DNA of 64,000 bases, from the NCBI GenBank assembly GCA_032718475.1, contig JAUCBJ010005202.1:1-64000 (forward strand), given 5' to 3'. Positions 33,882 through 44,736 of the stretch are shown piece after piece. This DNA comes from Nemertoderma westbladi (lineage: Eukaryota > Xenacoelomorpha > Nemertodermatida > Nemertodermatidae). The stretch's first letter is position 1; every line of letters begins with the position of its first letter. Under the pieces are notes generated by a model. The model was given only the letters and a program-made list of their open reading frames with translations. It was not told the DNA's origin and ran no database searches. Position numbers and translations under genes: made by a program.

Positions 33882-35392
33882 AATACAGGTTTTCTGGGGT
33901 TCAAAATCCATTGGAAAGTATTTAAAATTGATCTAATTACTATAAATGGCTGTTTTAGTCTTCTACTTAGGCAGAAAATGAAAAAAAAAAAACAATTAAC
34001 CAATTTCGGTTTGAACACAAAATTTATAATTCCTTTATACGATGCTATAAATTCACATTTATAGGTTTTCTGGGGCGCTGATTCTAATGGAATACATTTC
34101 TAATTTGCCAGATAATTGTTACTCGTAATTTTCGGCATAATATTATGGCAAATTTTGGTGCTGCAGCAAATTTCGTACCCAACACCAATAAGTACAAGTT
34201 TGAGATGTCTAGTTAGATAATTGCCATATTAATTATGTTTGAATAATTCTTCCAATTTACTCAGAATAATTAAATATTCTTACGCAATTAATTCTACAGG
34301 TTATTTATTGGTATCCGTTTCCCGGCAACAGGAGTCTATAGATAATGGAACGACCCGCACTAAATCGTAACAGAATTAAATTATTGTCTAAATTGTTAAT
34401 CCAGTGCGCTGTTTTTATTGATTCCATCGGATTCAGGACCCTCCTACGTTTATCGCGATAAACAAGATGATACTATCTATCGATCAATTTGAACAAAAAA
34501 ATTTCACCCACCGGCGAAAAATACAAGAAATTTGATTTGAAAGAAATTTAAAAGAGATTTGAAATCTTTTATGCAATTTTCACTTATTCCATTGAATTCA
34601 GAACGCTCACAATCCCGTATAACGCAAGAAACAAGGTGACACAAGCAATTGATATATTTGATGGTTTTCAAAATTTGGTGCTAGCAACAAATTTTGCACC
34701 CACTTCCGAAAAATTCGAGTGTGAGATGTCTAGTTAGATCATTATTTATTCCATTGAATTCAGAACAGCTCTAAACTTCTAAGACGCGGAAAATAAGTTG
34801 TCACAAGCAATTTAACTATTGAATAAATTTTCAAAATTTCGTGCTGGCACCAAATTTTGCACACGCAACGAAAAATACAAGTTTGATATGCGTAGTGCAA
34901 CTCGTATATATTCCATCGAAACCAGAACCCTAAACAGAACCCTAAATAACCCATATTGCGCAAAAAAATAGGTTCAAACAATCAATTTACAAAATTGAAA
35001 TATTTCAAAATTTGGTGCTGCACCAAAATTTGGCACCCGCCGAAAAAAACAAGTTCGAAATTAATAAATTAATTTATATGAATTCCACCCAATTGCTAAC
35101 ACCAAAAAACCGGTGTAAATCAAAAATAGAGATGTTATTAATCATATTTCGTGAAATGTAATTTTAAAAAACGTCTCCAAAAAGTGCCAAAAGTAGGGGG
35201 TTATTAAATGGTGCTAAAAACTAGAAAACTTCCCAATATTTTCTAAAACGGTTTTCACTATTAGGAAGACAATAGATTTTTAGGAAAAGTCATAAAATTT
35301 CAGATTCCCAACAGCTTTTGTTTCAGAGTTATAACAAAAAAAACACGCGGCGGGGGGGGGGGTCGTATTGACCCCCCCCCCCCCCCCCCCCC
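33882..35392 (+). repeat. Repeat A, copy 2 (without the family-2 LINE)
   Basis: It aligns by eye with 16225-16800 and 19948-20519. It lacks the LINE but has about 190 bp of extra sequence at about 34209-34404 between GATGTCTAG and the GTTTTTATTGATTCC phrase. It ends at 35352-35392 with 11 G, TCGTATTGA and 21 C. The left end of copy 1 is missing. No protein-coding potential is seen. Confidence 0.75.
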
Positions 35393-36040
35393 GGTTTAAT
35401 AGGGTTAATGGTAAATGAAGTTGTCCCAAATGAATTTCCTTGAAGGATTGGACATCCTTGTTAGGCAATGTGGTACGAGATACTTATCTTTCTTTAGGTC
35501 TTCATGCTATCCTTTAATACAATAACTCCTCCAATTGTTTGTTTTACATAACTAACCTTAATTGTGCAGCTGGAGATAGAGAAATATAACAACATCCACA
35601 TTATAATCAACTTGGCTAACAACTCAGACATTTCTATATGATATTATTAGTGATATTAGAAATTGCAATTAGAAACTGCAAATATAATACAGGACTCTAA
35701 ATGTTTTTTACTAATATACAATCTAAATAAAAAATTTACTTTGACAGAATAGTTACAGACGTAATTGTAGTCCCAGGAGGATATCTTAGTTTGAATCAAA
35801 TTAATATAGTAATTTGGAAAAACATATTAAAGTTTATATAAAATCCGGGACGTTTCGTATAATTGCTTTACACGTTACACACACCGAAACAACGGTAAAA
35901 ATTATGACTAAAAAATTACACATAAGTATATTAATTAGAGACTGTAAAAGTGAATATTAATTATAATTATGTTAAATATTCCGAGTAGTAAATAAAGAAT
36001 TACAGATACTGTACAGTACTGAATTATTATATGTAATAAC
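35393..36040. other. No gene recognised
   Basis: The sequence is AT-rich with no ordered repeats and no supported frame. Confidence 0.5.
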
Positions 36041-36828
36041 ATGTACATTCAGTTTGGGGTTATCTCTACAAATGTTGATGCTTTCTTTTAGTAGAAAGTC
36101 GTAGTTAGTAGCAGGACGACCAGTAATTTTGAGTTAAGAATCTCAGAGCACCTGGGAAAGTCCCCGCGAACTGGTAAGCCTGTAGCTTGGGGTGTTTCTA
36201 AAAAACACTTTTTTCTTATTTTCATTGCTGAAGTGAATTTTCCCATTGCATTTCACCTCAAAACATTATATACAAATTTTTTTCAAAAAATATTAAACTT
36301 AAGGGGTGGTACATCAGACCCGAAATGTTGAAAAATGATGCCGCGCCTACTTTTTTTGCATTTCAACCTGAAATTTTCAAATGTGAGATTTGCAGTCCTC
36401 AAGTTGTTTAATTTAATCATATGGTGATTGTGAAGATTTACTTATGAAAATTTTTTGATTGAGTTGATGCATAGGGGTGGTACAGATACACTCACGTTTT
36501 TCAAAAACTGGAAAATTCTGAAAAATTGTCACATATTAACTTTTCAGTTGTCATATTTTAGGTGTTAGATCTATTATATCCAGCCCTAAAGTAGTTTATC
36601 TAGTTAATCTTGTTAAAGTGAAGTTATTAACACAAAAATTAATTATGAGTTGAAATAAAGGGGTGGTATAGAAACAGTTCAGTAGGCCTAATATTGACAT
36701 AACTGGGATCATGATTACAAGTTCTCCTACGACGACTTCAAAATGATTGGTCGTCCTGCTACTAACTACGATCTTCTACTAAAAGAAACCATCAACATTT
36801 GTAGAGATAAACCCAAACTCAATGTACA
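36041..36828. mobile_element. Non-autonomous inverted-repeat element with arms of about 83 bp
   Basis: The left arm (36041-36123) and right arm (36746-36828) are inverted copies with a few mismatches, including TATCTCTACAAATGTTGATG, TAGTTAGTAGCAGGACGACC and a terminal ATGTACA. The 620-bp interior has no transposase. It carries the phrase GGGGTGGTA three times (near 36304, 36475 and 36660). The terminal ATGTACA is itself nearly palindromic, so the target-site duplication cannot be told from the arm ends. Confidence 0.7.
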
Positions 36829-36889
36829 GGGCACCTCATTCAACCTGAAACTATTCTACCCTTAAAACTTTTTATCTTAAAACTTAAAA

Positions 36890-37147
36890 TTATTCTACCC
36901 TTAAATTATCGATAGGGTCAAAATCAATATTGAGGGGTAAATGAGCTCCAGCTGAAGACCTGTCTTCTTCAATACTCAAAAGATATGTCACCATTGGTAT
37001 ATCTGTAAGTACCGACTCAGACACACGATGTATCACAAACATATCATGCGATACCCTGTCATTGTTTAGGAGCTTCTCAAAGTTGGCTCTCGAAATAATA
37101 TTGAAGCGTTCAGCTGGAGATTCAGCCTTATCTTTGGTGCTTAACAT
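36890..37147 (-). pseudogene. Family-1 linker fragment (between endonuclease and RT)
   Basis: An 85-codon frame contains KLLNNDRVSHDMF and VSESVLTDIP. These match the minor reading VNNDRVLPDNF and VSESVLPDIPIGDIS at about 59942-60050, just upstream of the family-1 RT. The second half (LSIEEDRSSAGAHLPLN) does not match. It lies beyond the 3' end of the copy at 37262, so it belongs to a different, older insertion. Confidence 0.5.
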
Positions 37148-37261
37148 TTTTATACCAATTGATTTCCATTCCTGTACGGATTGCTTGCTGCATTGGTGGC
37201 GTTGACGGCGTCAACCAGCTGTTTGATAAGATCCTCATTAATTAATTAATTAGTGGCTACT

Positions 37262-38725
37262 ACTACTACTACTAGTATCGGCATGCTGCATTGCAGCTGC
37301 ATTTTTAAGAATGCTGTGCCGGCTTGTCGACAAAATTGCGCCGCCACAACTCCCTATCACCCGTGACATTTGCTAGATCATCCGCATCTTCAAGACCAGT
37401 GTCCTTTAAGATGCGTCTCAAGAAAGTCATGGGCTGTCCACCATGCTTATTCACTCCATGAGGCTGCCAAAGTACAAGATTATGCACTGGCTGGTCCTCA
37501 CGGCGAAAGCAATGTCCTGCAAAGCGGAGGCGATTTTGTTCTAGTGTCAAGCTTGGGGGAACCAATTAGACACCTCCAATGTTATATAGTGTCTGGTTGG
37601 AGATGTGTGCATTGTACTTGACACAATGAACCCGGCGTAGCATTCTTGTGAATGTGCCATCCAGAGATTTGGTATCCTCAGCTGTTAGAGCCCAGCATGG
37701 ACTCCCATAGAGGAGTACTGGAACTACTGCTGCACTAAATAATCGGACCTTAAGTTTCCGATTAATTCTCGGTGACTTCCAAATCCTGGAAAGCCTATTC
37801 AAGGCTGCCCATGCCTTTCCCTTACGTATTCGAAGGTCCTCACCTGACTTCCGGATCCATGATCCCAGGTAACAGAAGTCGTCCACATGCTCAAGCATAC
37901 CATCCTTTGAGCTTATGCTCATCCGATCAGAGACTTGCTGAGAACTTTCAAAGTTAACTGTCAAAATTTTGGTCTTTCTGGAGTTAATAAAAAGACCAAC
38001 ACTAGAAGCAGCATGTTCTAATGAGCTGAGGAGCCGCTGGGCTCCCTCTAGTGATTCTGAGAGTACTCCTAAGTCATCAGCAAAGTCTAGATCAGCTAGG
38101 TACTTGGCAGGATATCCTCGACTTCTGGAGCCAGTAGGTGGAGTTATCATCACCCCATCATCATTATGATGATCTAAGGACATGCGTAGAACATAGTCAA
38201 CCACAATAATGAACAAGAATGGTGCAAGTGTGTCTCCTTGGAGGACGCCCCATAACACTTCAAATGGTTCTGTGTCACCGTCAACAGTAGACACAAATGT
38301 TGTCGAACCATCGTATACTGATCTGATTGCTGCAATAATTTCATCAGGAATCCCATATAATGAAAGTATGCTGAACATACGTGAGCGAGAGACTGAATCA
38401 AAGGCCTTGAAGAAGTCAACAAAGATAACAGCCAGATGCCTGTCTATCTTTTTTGATAATTCTTCAATTATCCTTCTAAGTGCCAAAATAGGCTCCATGG
38501 TCCCACGACCTTTACGGAACCCATTCTGATTTCCACGGAGCAGTCTCTCAATGGGATCCCTGATGCGATTTAATAGAATCCTATTGTATAGCTTTGCAGC
38601 AATCGAGATCAATGAGATCCCCCGAAAAGAACCATAGAGTGTTAGGTTGCCCTTCTTGGGTACTGGCACCAACTTATTTGTTTTAATTGCTTGTGGGATT
38701 CTTGTTGTTCGGTACATGTCTACTA
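37262..38725 (-). mobile_element. RTE-like LINE, family 1, best-preserved 5'-truncated copy
   Basis: The minus-strand copy has an expanded TAG/CTA triplet tail, the conserved terminus, a 3' UTR of about 40 nt and a nearly intact RT ORF. It starts near 38717-38725, upstream of PKKGNLTLYGS. TAATTAGTGGC at 37247-37257 and TAATTAGTTGC at 38749-38759 may be an imperfect target-site duplication. Confidence 0.88.
37305..38717 (-). pseudogene. Family-1 reverse transcriptase with a single nonsense codon
   Basis: One frame spans 471 codons with only one stop, TAA at 37566-37568. Other copies have TCA (Ser) there in NIGGVSLVPP. Visible in order: NKLVPVPKKGNL, RILLNRIRDPIERLL, NQNGFRKGRGTMEP, FVDFFKAFDS (motif A), GVLQGDTLAPFLF (motif B), LDFADDLGVLSES (motif C, FADD), DDFCYLGSWIRKSG, VLLYGSPCWAL, and the tail RLRFAGHCFRRED to FVDKPAQHS. 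The endonuclease is missing through 5' truncation. The polymerase core, thumb and tail are complete, making this the best reference for the family in the window. Confidence 0.88.
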
Positions 38726-38759
38726 TGATGACTATGATGTCTACTATATAATTAGTTGC

Positions 38760-41297
38760 ATTACAAGTAGGAAGGGAATTTTGACCAAAAAATTTAATTC
38801 ACATTTTTTACAGAGTCAGATATACAATTTTTCGAGATTTTTTGTTGAATATGATAATTTCATTGGTGACAATTTCTCTGGAATTTTTGTTTTGACAAAA
38901 GGATCAATGTAAATAATCCATTTTAGGTACATAATAAAGTAAATATACATTTGTTCAATTAGGCTAATTTATAACCTAGTGAGTTTTTTACTAGAATTTG
39001 ACTTTACAAATTTGAAATAATCTGGGCAGTTACGGAATGTAAATATTTTTATTTCACTACTTGCAAATTTATTTTCATTACAAAATTTTAAAATAATAAA
39101 GATTTGTCCAATTAATTTTATTTTCACTAAATTAAATATGTATGAAGTTTTAAAGGTTTTTGAATTTTATGGTAACATTTTATATAAAATCTGGTTCTGG
39201 GATGGTGAAATTTTGTGCTGGAATGAAAAGTGGAAGTAGTGAAAAAACCATAGTCTTATCAAATGTAACGGTTTTGGGTTCAATGGGTGTATAAAGCGTA
39301 AAAGGTGACCGACCATACCTACCGTAATGCATTGGCCATCAAAATTTTATAACAACAATATTTTTATAATCGTCGTGAATTCAGAAACATTGATTTTAGA
39401 TCATATGTGTTTCAATTGGACGAGCTAAGTGTAAAACAAACTTTCACGAAATTTTAAAGGCCTTTTTTTTTAAATCTCATTATGTGTTTTTATCTAAAGT
39501 GATCTCGTACTAAAGTACTCTTTAAAATACTGGGAACGTTACAATAGCAAAAGTAATTATAAACTTATTTAATAATTATGTTGAATATTTTTCGTTTAGT
39601 CGTTTAAGTCGTTTAGACACTAACTCAGTAATACAGCGATAAATTAAATAATAACTTTATATATTATGTTGTATGTATATTAGGATAATGCCAACTTTAT
39701 TTTACTCCAGAATGCGAATTTCTACGTTACTACGTACAGTACTTAAAAAACTTAAATATGTATGATAAATGTTGAATATAATGTCCAATTTTATCAGTGT
39801 CGTTATTTTAAGTAACACTATTTTTAAACAAATATTTATAAATTGTTGTTATTCTATAGGAAATCATTAGGTGTAGTCACAATTTGTTTTTACTACCTTG
39901 TTTAATTAATGTTAATTAGTTGTAATTAAATTCTCCTTTATCGTTAGCACAAATTATCATTAGTGCCATGTCTTAATAAATATCAATGGCAATGCCAAAG
40001 ACATATTTGTCTGATAAAACTGCCAAAAATGAAAGCTGTATGCAGTATATCCATCCATGCAGGTACATTTAAAGTTATCATAAACAGCGTGGAATGATAC
40101 AGCAGGTGGGGGGAGTTAATAATAATCTATTTAAACTGCATCCGAAATGCAAATACCAGTTGTCGTCGTAAATCCTTAAATAACTATACAACTATTGTAG
40201 GCCGAAATCCTATTACGTGAGAGGGATGCGTCTGTATTCACTGATGATTGGCTGGATAGGATGAGGGGCGTGTTGATTGGCTGAAAGGATTAGGGGCGTG
40301 TTGTCTTTTGGCTTAATGGCTTAATTAGAATGAATTTTCGATTTGACCGAGATTTCATCAGGTAGAGTAATGATGCAAGATAAAACGAAATATCGAATCC
40401 CAGAAGTATTACGCCTACAAATAGGCAAGTCATTACATAAATATATTAGGGGATGTAATTAGGGTGGAGCGGGGGTAAAAGTTACGCTTACACCTATGCC
40501 TACGCCTACACACCTACCCAAGCCCGAAGCCAGGGGGGGGGGGGGGGGGTTCGTTGGTTCGAACGAACCGCCCTTTTGAGAAAAGCGCCCTATTATACGA
40601 ACACATGTTTGGGAAATGTGCAATTTTTATACTCACCTTTTTGAGAAATATTGTCCTTTTATATTCACCTATTCGTAAAAGTGGGCCTTTCCGGCAAAGC
40701 AAATGTTAAAGTTACATTAACAGCTTGAACAGTTTCATTTGAGTTATATTTGTCATTTCAGGTAGATGGCCCTCAAAATGCTTGCGTTTTATTAAATTGT
40801 CTTCAAGCTCAGGAGCTGCATGTTCAGAGTACAATTATTAATTAAAGCAAAAGGATAACTTCTAACTTAGCTTTCTTTTGGGTGTTTACATGAGAACAAT
40901 CCTGTGTTTGTGTTTGTCTTATAGCTGGTTTTTCTTCTAATATTGAGGAATGTTAATGAAATGCAGTCAAAGTTTGCATTTATTAAACATTTGTGAGCCC
41001 CTTTGGCTTTGAGCGGACAAAAATAATTTGGAATTTATGATACTAGTTTTGTTGAAATTACCAAAATGCAGGTGACCTGCCCCTCAGAATGTAGGTTTCT
41101 GCAAATTAATTTTTCAATATATTATATTATATTTGCCAAAAAAAGTGCATTTTGTATAAGTATATTGCCCATTGGTTACCCATTTGTGTAAAAATTTGTT
41201 TGATGATGACACTGCTGCGACAAAATGAACCAATGTATATATTTGTTGTGGTTACAGCTGTTGTAGGTACACTGTGTGTAGGCAACTTCTATCTGCA
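38760..41297. other. No gene recognised; one G run (40533-40549)
   Basis: The stretch is mostly AT-rich with short random frames. A run of 17 G lies at 40533-40549. Confidence 0.5.
40246..40303. promoter_or_regulatory. Duplicated inverted CCAAT box plus GGGGCGTG motif
   Basis: GATTGGCTG (inverted CCAAT) followed by GGGGCGTGTTG occurs twice, 28-29 nt apart. Such pairs occur in animal promoters. No gene start is visible nearby, so this is a weak candidate. Confidence 0.25.
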
Positions 41298-41300
41298 ATA

Positions 41301-41767
41301 CTCAAATTATAAATATTAATGACGAGTAAGGGTCTTGAGCCACGGCTAATATAAAATATTGTTAGTTTACCATATAGCTATTTCACGCTTCCCGCGCGTC
41401 GTCAGTGGTATATTATTAAACACAATATTAATAAAATTTAACTAAAAAAACCAATTCAAAGCCTAAAAGATTTATACAAAACCGATACCGTTATGGTACT
41501 GTATAGTGTACAGTAGTTATGACTATTTTAATAAAGATATTAGCTGTGTAAAGTGGCAGACCGGTACAGTATCATAACGTTATCGGTTTTGTATATATCT
41601 TTTAGGCTTTGAATTGGTTTTTTAGTTAAATTTTATTAATATTGTGTTTAATAATATACCACCGACGACGCGCGGGAAGCGTGAAATAGTTATTATGGTA
41701 AACTAACAATATTTTATATTAGCCGTGGCTCAAGACCCTTACTCGTCATTAATATTTATAATTTGAG
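41301..41767. mobile_element. Foldback MITE-like element with TA duplication
   Basis: Inverted arms of about 203 bp (41301-41503 and 41565-41767) surround a spacer of about 60 nt. The outer ends, CTCAAATTATAAATATTAAT, are perfect. Inner parts differ by few bases (for example GTCGTCAGTGG against GTCGTCGGTGG). Flanking TA at 41299-41300 and 41768-41769 fits a Tc1/mariner-type target duplication. No transposase is present. Confidence 0.85.
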
Positions 41768-41769
41768 TA

Positions 41770-42138
41770 TGCTTACTCCACGAAAAGCATCGTTCAATTA
41801 CATTAACTCGCTACTGCAATTCAGTACGTCACAGGGAAGATGCTACTGTAGTTGTTTTCAAACTAAATCTGTTCAGTATGTACTGTACAGTGAGTGCTTT
41901 AAAGGCAGCTGAGTGTAAGTTGATTATAGCTATTAATATATATTATTCACACTATTAATACCTAATAGTTTAGGAGAAAAACACCAAGGTACAGTAAAAT
42001 TACACTAACAACAAGTACCATATCGCATAAAACAAATAAAATTAAATATAAATAACGGATTGATCAATTTTCCAATTCCAAAAGATAAATTTTCCTATCA
42101 AATCTTGAAGCTGATGGTTGCCAAAATTCAGACTAAAC
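41770..42138. other. No gene recognised
   Basis: The sequence between the foldback element and the next LINE copy is AT-rich and unrecognised. Confidence 0.5.
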
Positions 42139-43108
42139 TACTACTAGGATCGGCATGCTGCATTGCAGCTGCATTTTTAAGAATGCTGTGCCGGCTTGTC
42201 GACAAAATTGCGCCGCCACAACTACCTAACACCCATGACATTTGCTAGATCTTCCGCATCTTCAAGGCCAGTGTCCTTTAAGATGCGTCTCAAGAACGTC
42301 ATGGGCTGTCCACCATGCTTATACACTCCATGAGGCTTCCAAAGTACAAGATTATGCACTGGCTGGTCCTCACGGCGAAAGCAATGTCCTGCAAAGCGGA
42401 GGCGATTTTGTTCTAGTGGCAACCTTGGGAGAACCAATGAGACACCTCCAATGTTATATAGTGTCTGGTTGGAGATGTGAGCATTGTACTTGACACAATG
42501 AACCCGGCGTAGCATTCTTGCGAATGTGCCATCCAGAGATTTGGTGTCCTCAGCAGTTAGAGCCCAGCATGGACTCCCATAGAGGAGTACTGGAACTACT
42601 GCTGCTCTAAATAATCGGACCTTAAGTTTCCGATTAATTCTCGGTGACTTCCAAATCCTGGAAAGCCTATTCAAGGCTGCCCATGCCTTTCCCTTACGTA
42701 TTCGAAGGTCCTCACCTGACTTCTGGATCCATGATCCCAGGTAACAGAAGTCGTCCACATGCTCAAGCATACCATCCTTTGAACTTATGCTCATCATCTG
42801 GTCAGAGACTTGCTGACGACTTTCAAAGTTAACTGTCTCTGGAGTTAATAAAAAGACCAACACTAGAAGCAGCCTGTTCTAATAAGCTGAGGAGCCGTTG
42901 GGCTCTCTCTAGTCGTTGGGCCCTCTAAGTCATCAGCAAAGTCTAGAGCAGTTAGGTACTTGGCAGGATTTCCTCGACCTCTGGAGCCAGTAGGTGGAGT
43001 TATCATCACCCCATTATCATTATGATGATCTAAGGACATGCGTAGAACATAGTCAACCGCAATTATGAACAAGAATGGTGCAAGTGTGTCTCCCTGGAGG
43101 ATGCCCCT
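42139..43108 (-). mobile_element. RTE-like LINE, family 1, copy with internal deletions
   Basis: The 3' end is intact at 42139 and the copy stops near 43108 inside RT motif B (ILQGDTLAPF). Two deletions are visible by comparison with 37262-38717: one removes the start of the TKILTVNFES block (near 42838), the other the GVLSES region (near 42910-42930). The remaining frames are 42222-42863 (DDFCYLGSWIQKSG, VLLYGSPCWAL and tail) and 42863-43111. The stop near the end of the tail (NVMGVR) comes from a further change. Confidence 0.85.
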
Positions 43109-43222
43109 CACCTGCTCCCTGGTGCGGATTGGCGCTTTGTACCTAAGAAAATGATGAGGGATGACAAGAGTGAGATTTTTCTACACTACTACTCGGAAGT
43201 TATACAAATGTAGATTATAAAT

Positions 43223-43253
<31 letters not shown>

Positions 43254-44126
43254 TTTTCAATAAAGCTGTGACGGGGTACATCAGGTTTTGTAAAAAAAAT
43301 AGTGTGACCATTTCAAAAAATAAAAATTTGACTATCAAAATATCTTGGAAATTGACAAGGGAGAACTGGAACTTTTATGTTGGTGATATACTCATAAATA
43401 TGACATATCCAACAAGTTGTCACAGGTGGTCTGATGATGCTACATTATACTAATTGAGTTTTCCATCCTGATAACTCTGTTTAATTTAATTGATTTTAAT
43501 ATGATTATAATAATCATCCATAAGCATCAATCAGTCTGTCCAACTTTCCAATAACTCATTGAACCGGAAGGACGCCCCTGCCAAACAACATAAATCAAAG
43601 CTAAAGTAAACATTATCTCTCCTTCATAGACTATGTCTTCAATATACTTACTGTACTACCCAGAGACAGTCAGTTTTTGTGTAGTATCATGACACTTTAG
43701 TTCACAACCAGTTTATTGCAGATAGATTATATAACATTAAGTAATTAATATAATCAGATGGGGGGGGGGGGGGGGATACGAATAAAATTAAATTAGTATA
43801 ATTAAAAATTAACCAAGACTATACAATATCTACACCTACGACCTCGACTTGTAAGCAGGTTAGTAAAGAAGCAGGTTACAGTAGTGGCGGGTTGAAAGAA
43901 ATCAAAACAATAAACTAGAGTTATAATATTGTAGAAAATCCAATTTAATTGAGAATCAACAGATTGAGAATCAACAGTCTGGTGTATAGGCCAACATGTT
44001 AACAGTACGTGTATGTGTAGGCGTAGCGTTTACCCCACATGAGGGGTGGGGAGGTGAGGCACTACTCACCATTTTGAAATACATATTGCTCCAAAAAAAA
44101 ATATGTAGAAATAAAGCGTAAGATCA
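43109..44126. other. No gene recognised; C and G homopolymers
   Basis: A run of 22 C lies at 43223-43244 and a run of 16 G at 43760-43775. A phrase near 43868-43915 (GCAGGTTACAG, then AAAACAATAAAC) matches the 68-bp unit of the array at 51440-52262. No supported frame is visible. Confidence 0.55.
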
Positions 44127-44138
44127 ATTTTGTGTGAC

Positions 44139-44647
44139 TACTACTAGGATCGGCATGCTGCATTGCAGCTGCATTTTTAAGAATGCTGTGCCGGCTCAGG
44201 TCAGGTATTCTAAGTCATTGATCAAGAAAACTTGCCACCTCCATGCAGCATAAAGGAGGTGCCACCTGTAGCTGCATAGACCCTCTTACTAGGGCAAATC
44301 TGGTCCTGTAACTAGGACCCCCTTCGTTCTGGGATAAGGACGCCCTTGGTCCTGGATTAAGGACCCATATACTTGGCTGCAGGGGTATATGGCCTGACCA
44401 GGCAGATGGTGATCTACCAATGGCTGGTCAGGAGTAGAGTGTTCTCATGTCCACTCTGAGAGCACTTCACTGCGACCTGCACCTGGCAGCAAGGGTACAG
44501 GGCATGACCCAGCAGATGAGCTGCAACAGTCAATGGTGGGTCATGTGCGCCAGAGTAGATATGGGTGATGGGCCTCATATCTGACTCCATTGCGACACCC
44601 ACCCTGTGGAATGGCAAACCAGGGTGCGGTATTTGCCCCGAGAGCTT
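44139..44647. mobile_element. Composite LINE insertion: 3' stub joined to a leader in opposite orientation
   Basis: A 12-bp direct repeat, ATTTTGTGTGAC, flanks the insert (44127-44138 and 44648-44659). The left 59 bp are the family-1 3' end in minus orientation. The remaining 450 bp read in plus orientation with GGTCAGGT, CACCTGTAGCTGCAT and TACTAGGGCAA, similar to the 5' leader of the family-2 LINE at about 16850-16920. Opposite orientations within one duplication fit a twin-primed insertion or a template switch. Confidence 0.7.
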
Positions 44648-44736
44648 ATTTTGTGTGACAGCTAGTTTACAGAGGCGCGATTTGGGAACCTAAATAATAA
44701 ACGAATGTTATCACAGGTTATTTAGATAATGCAGGT

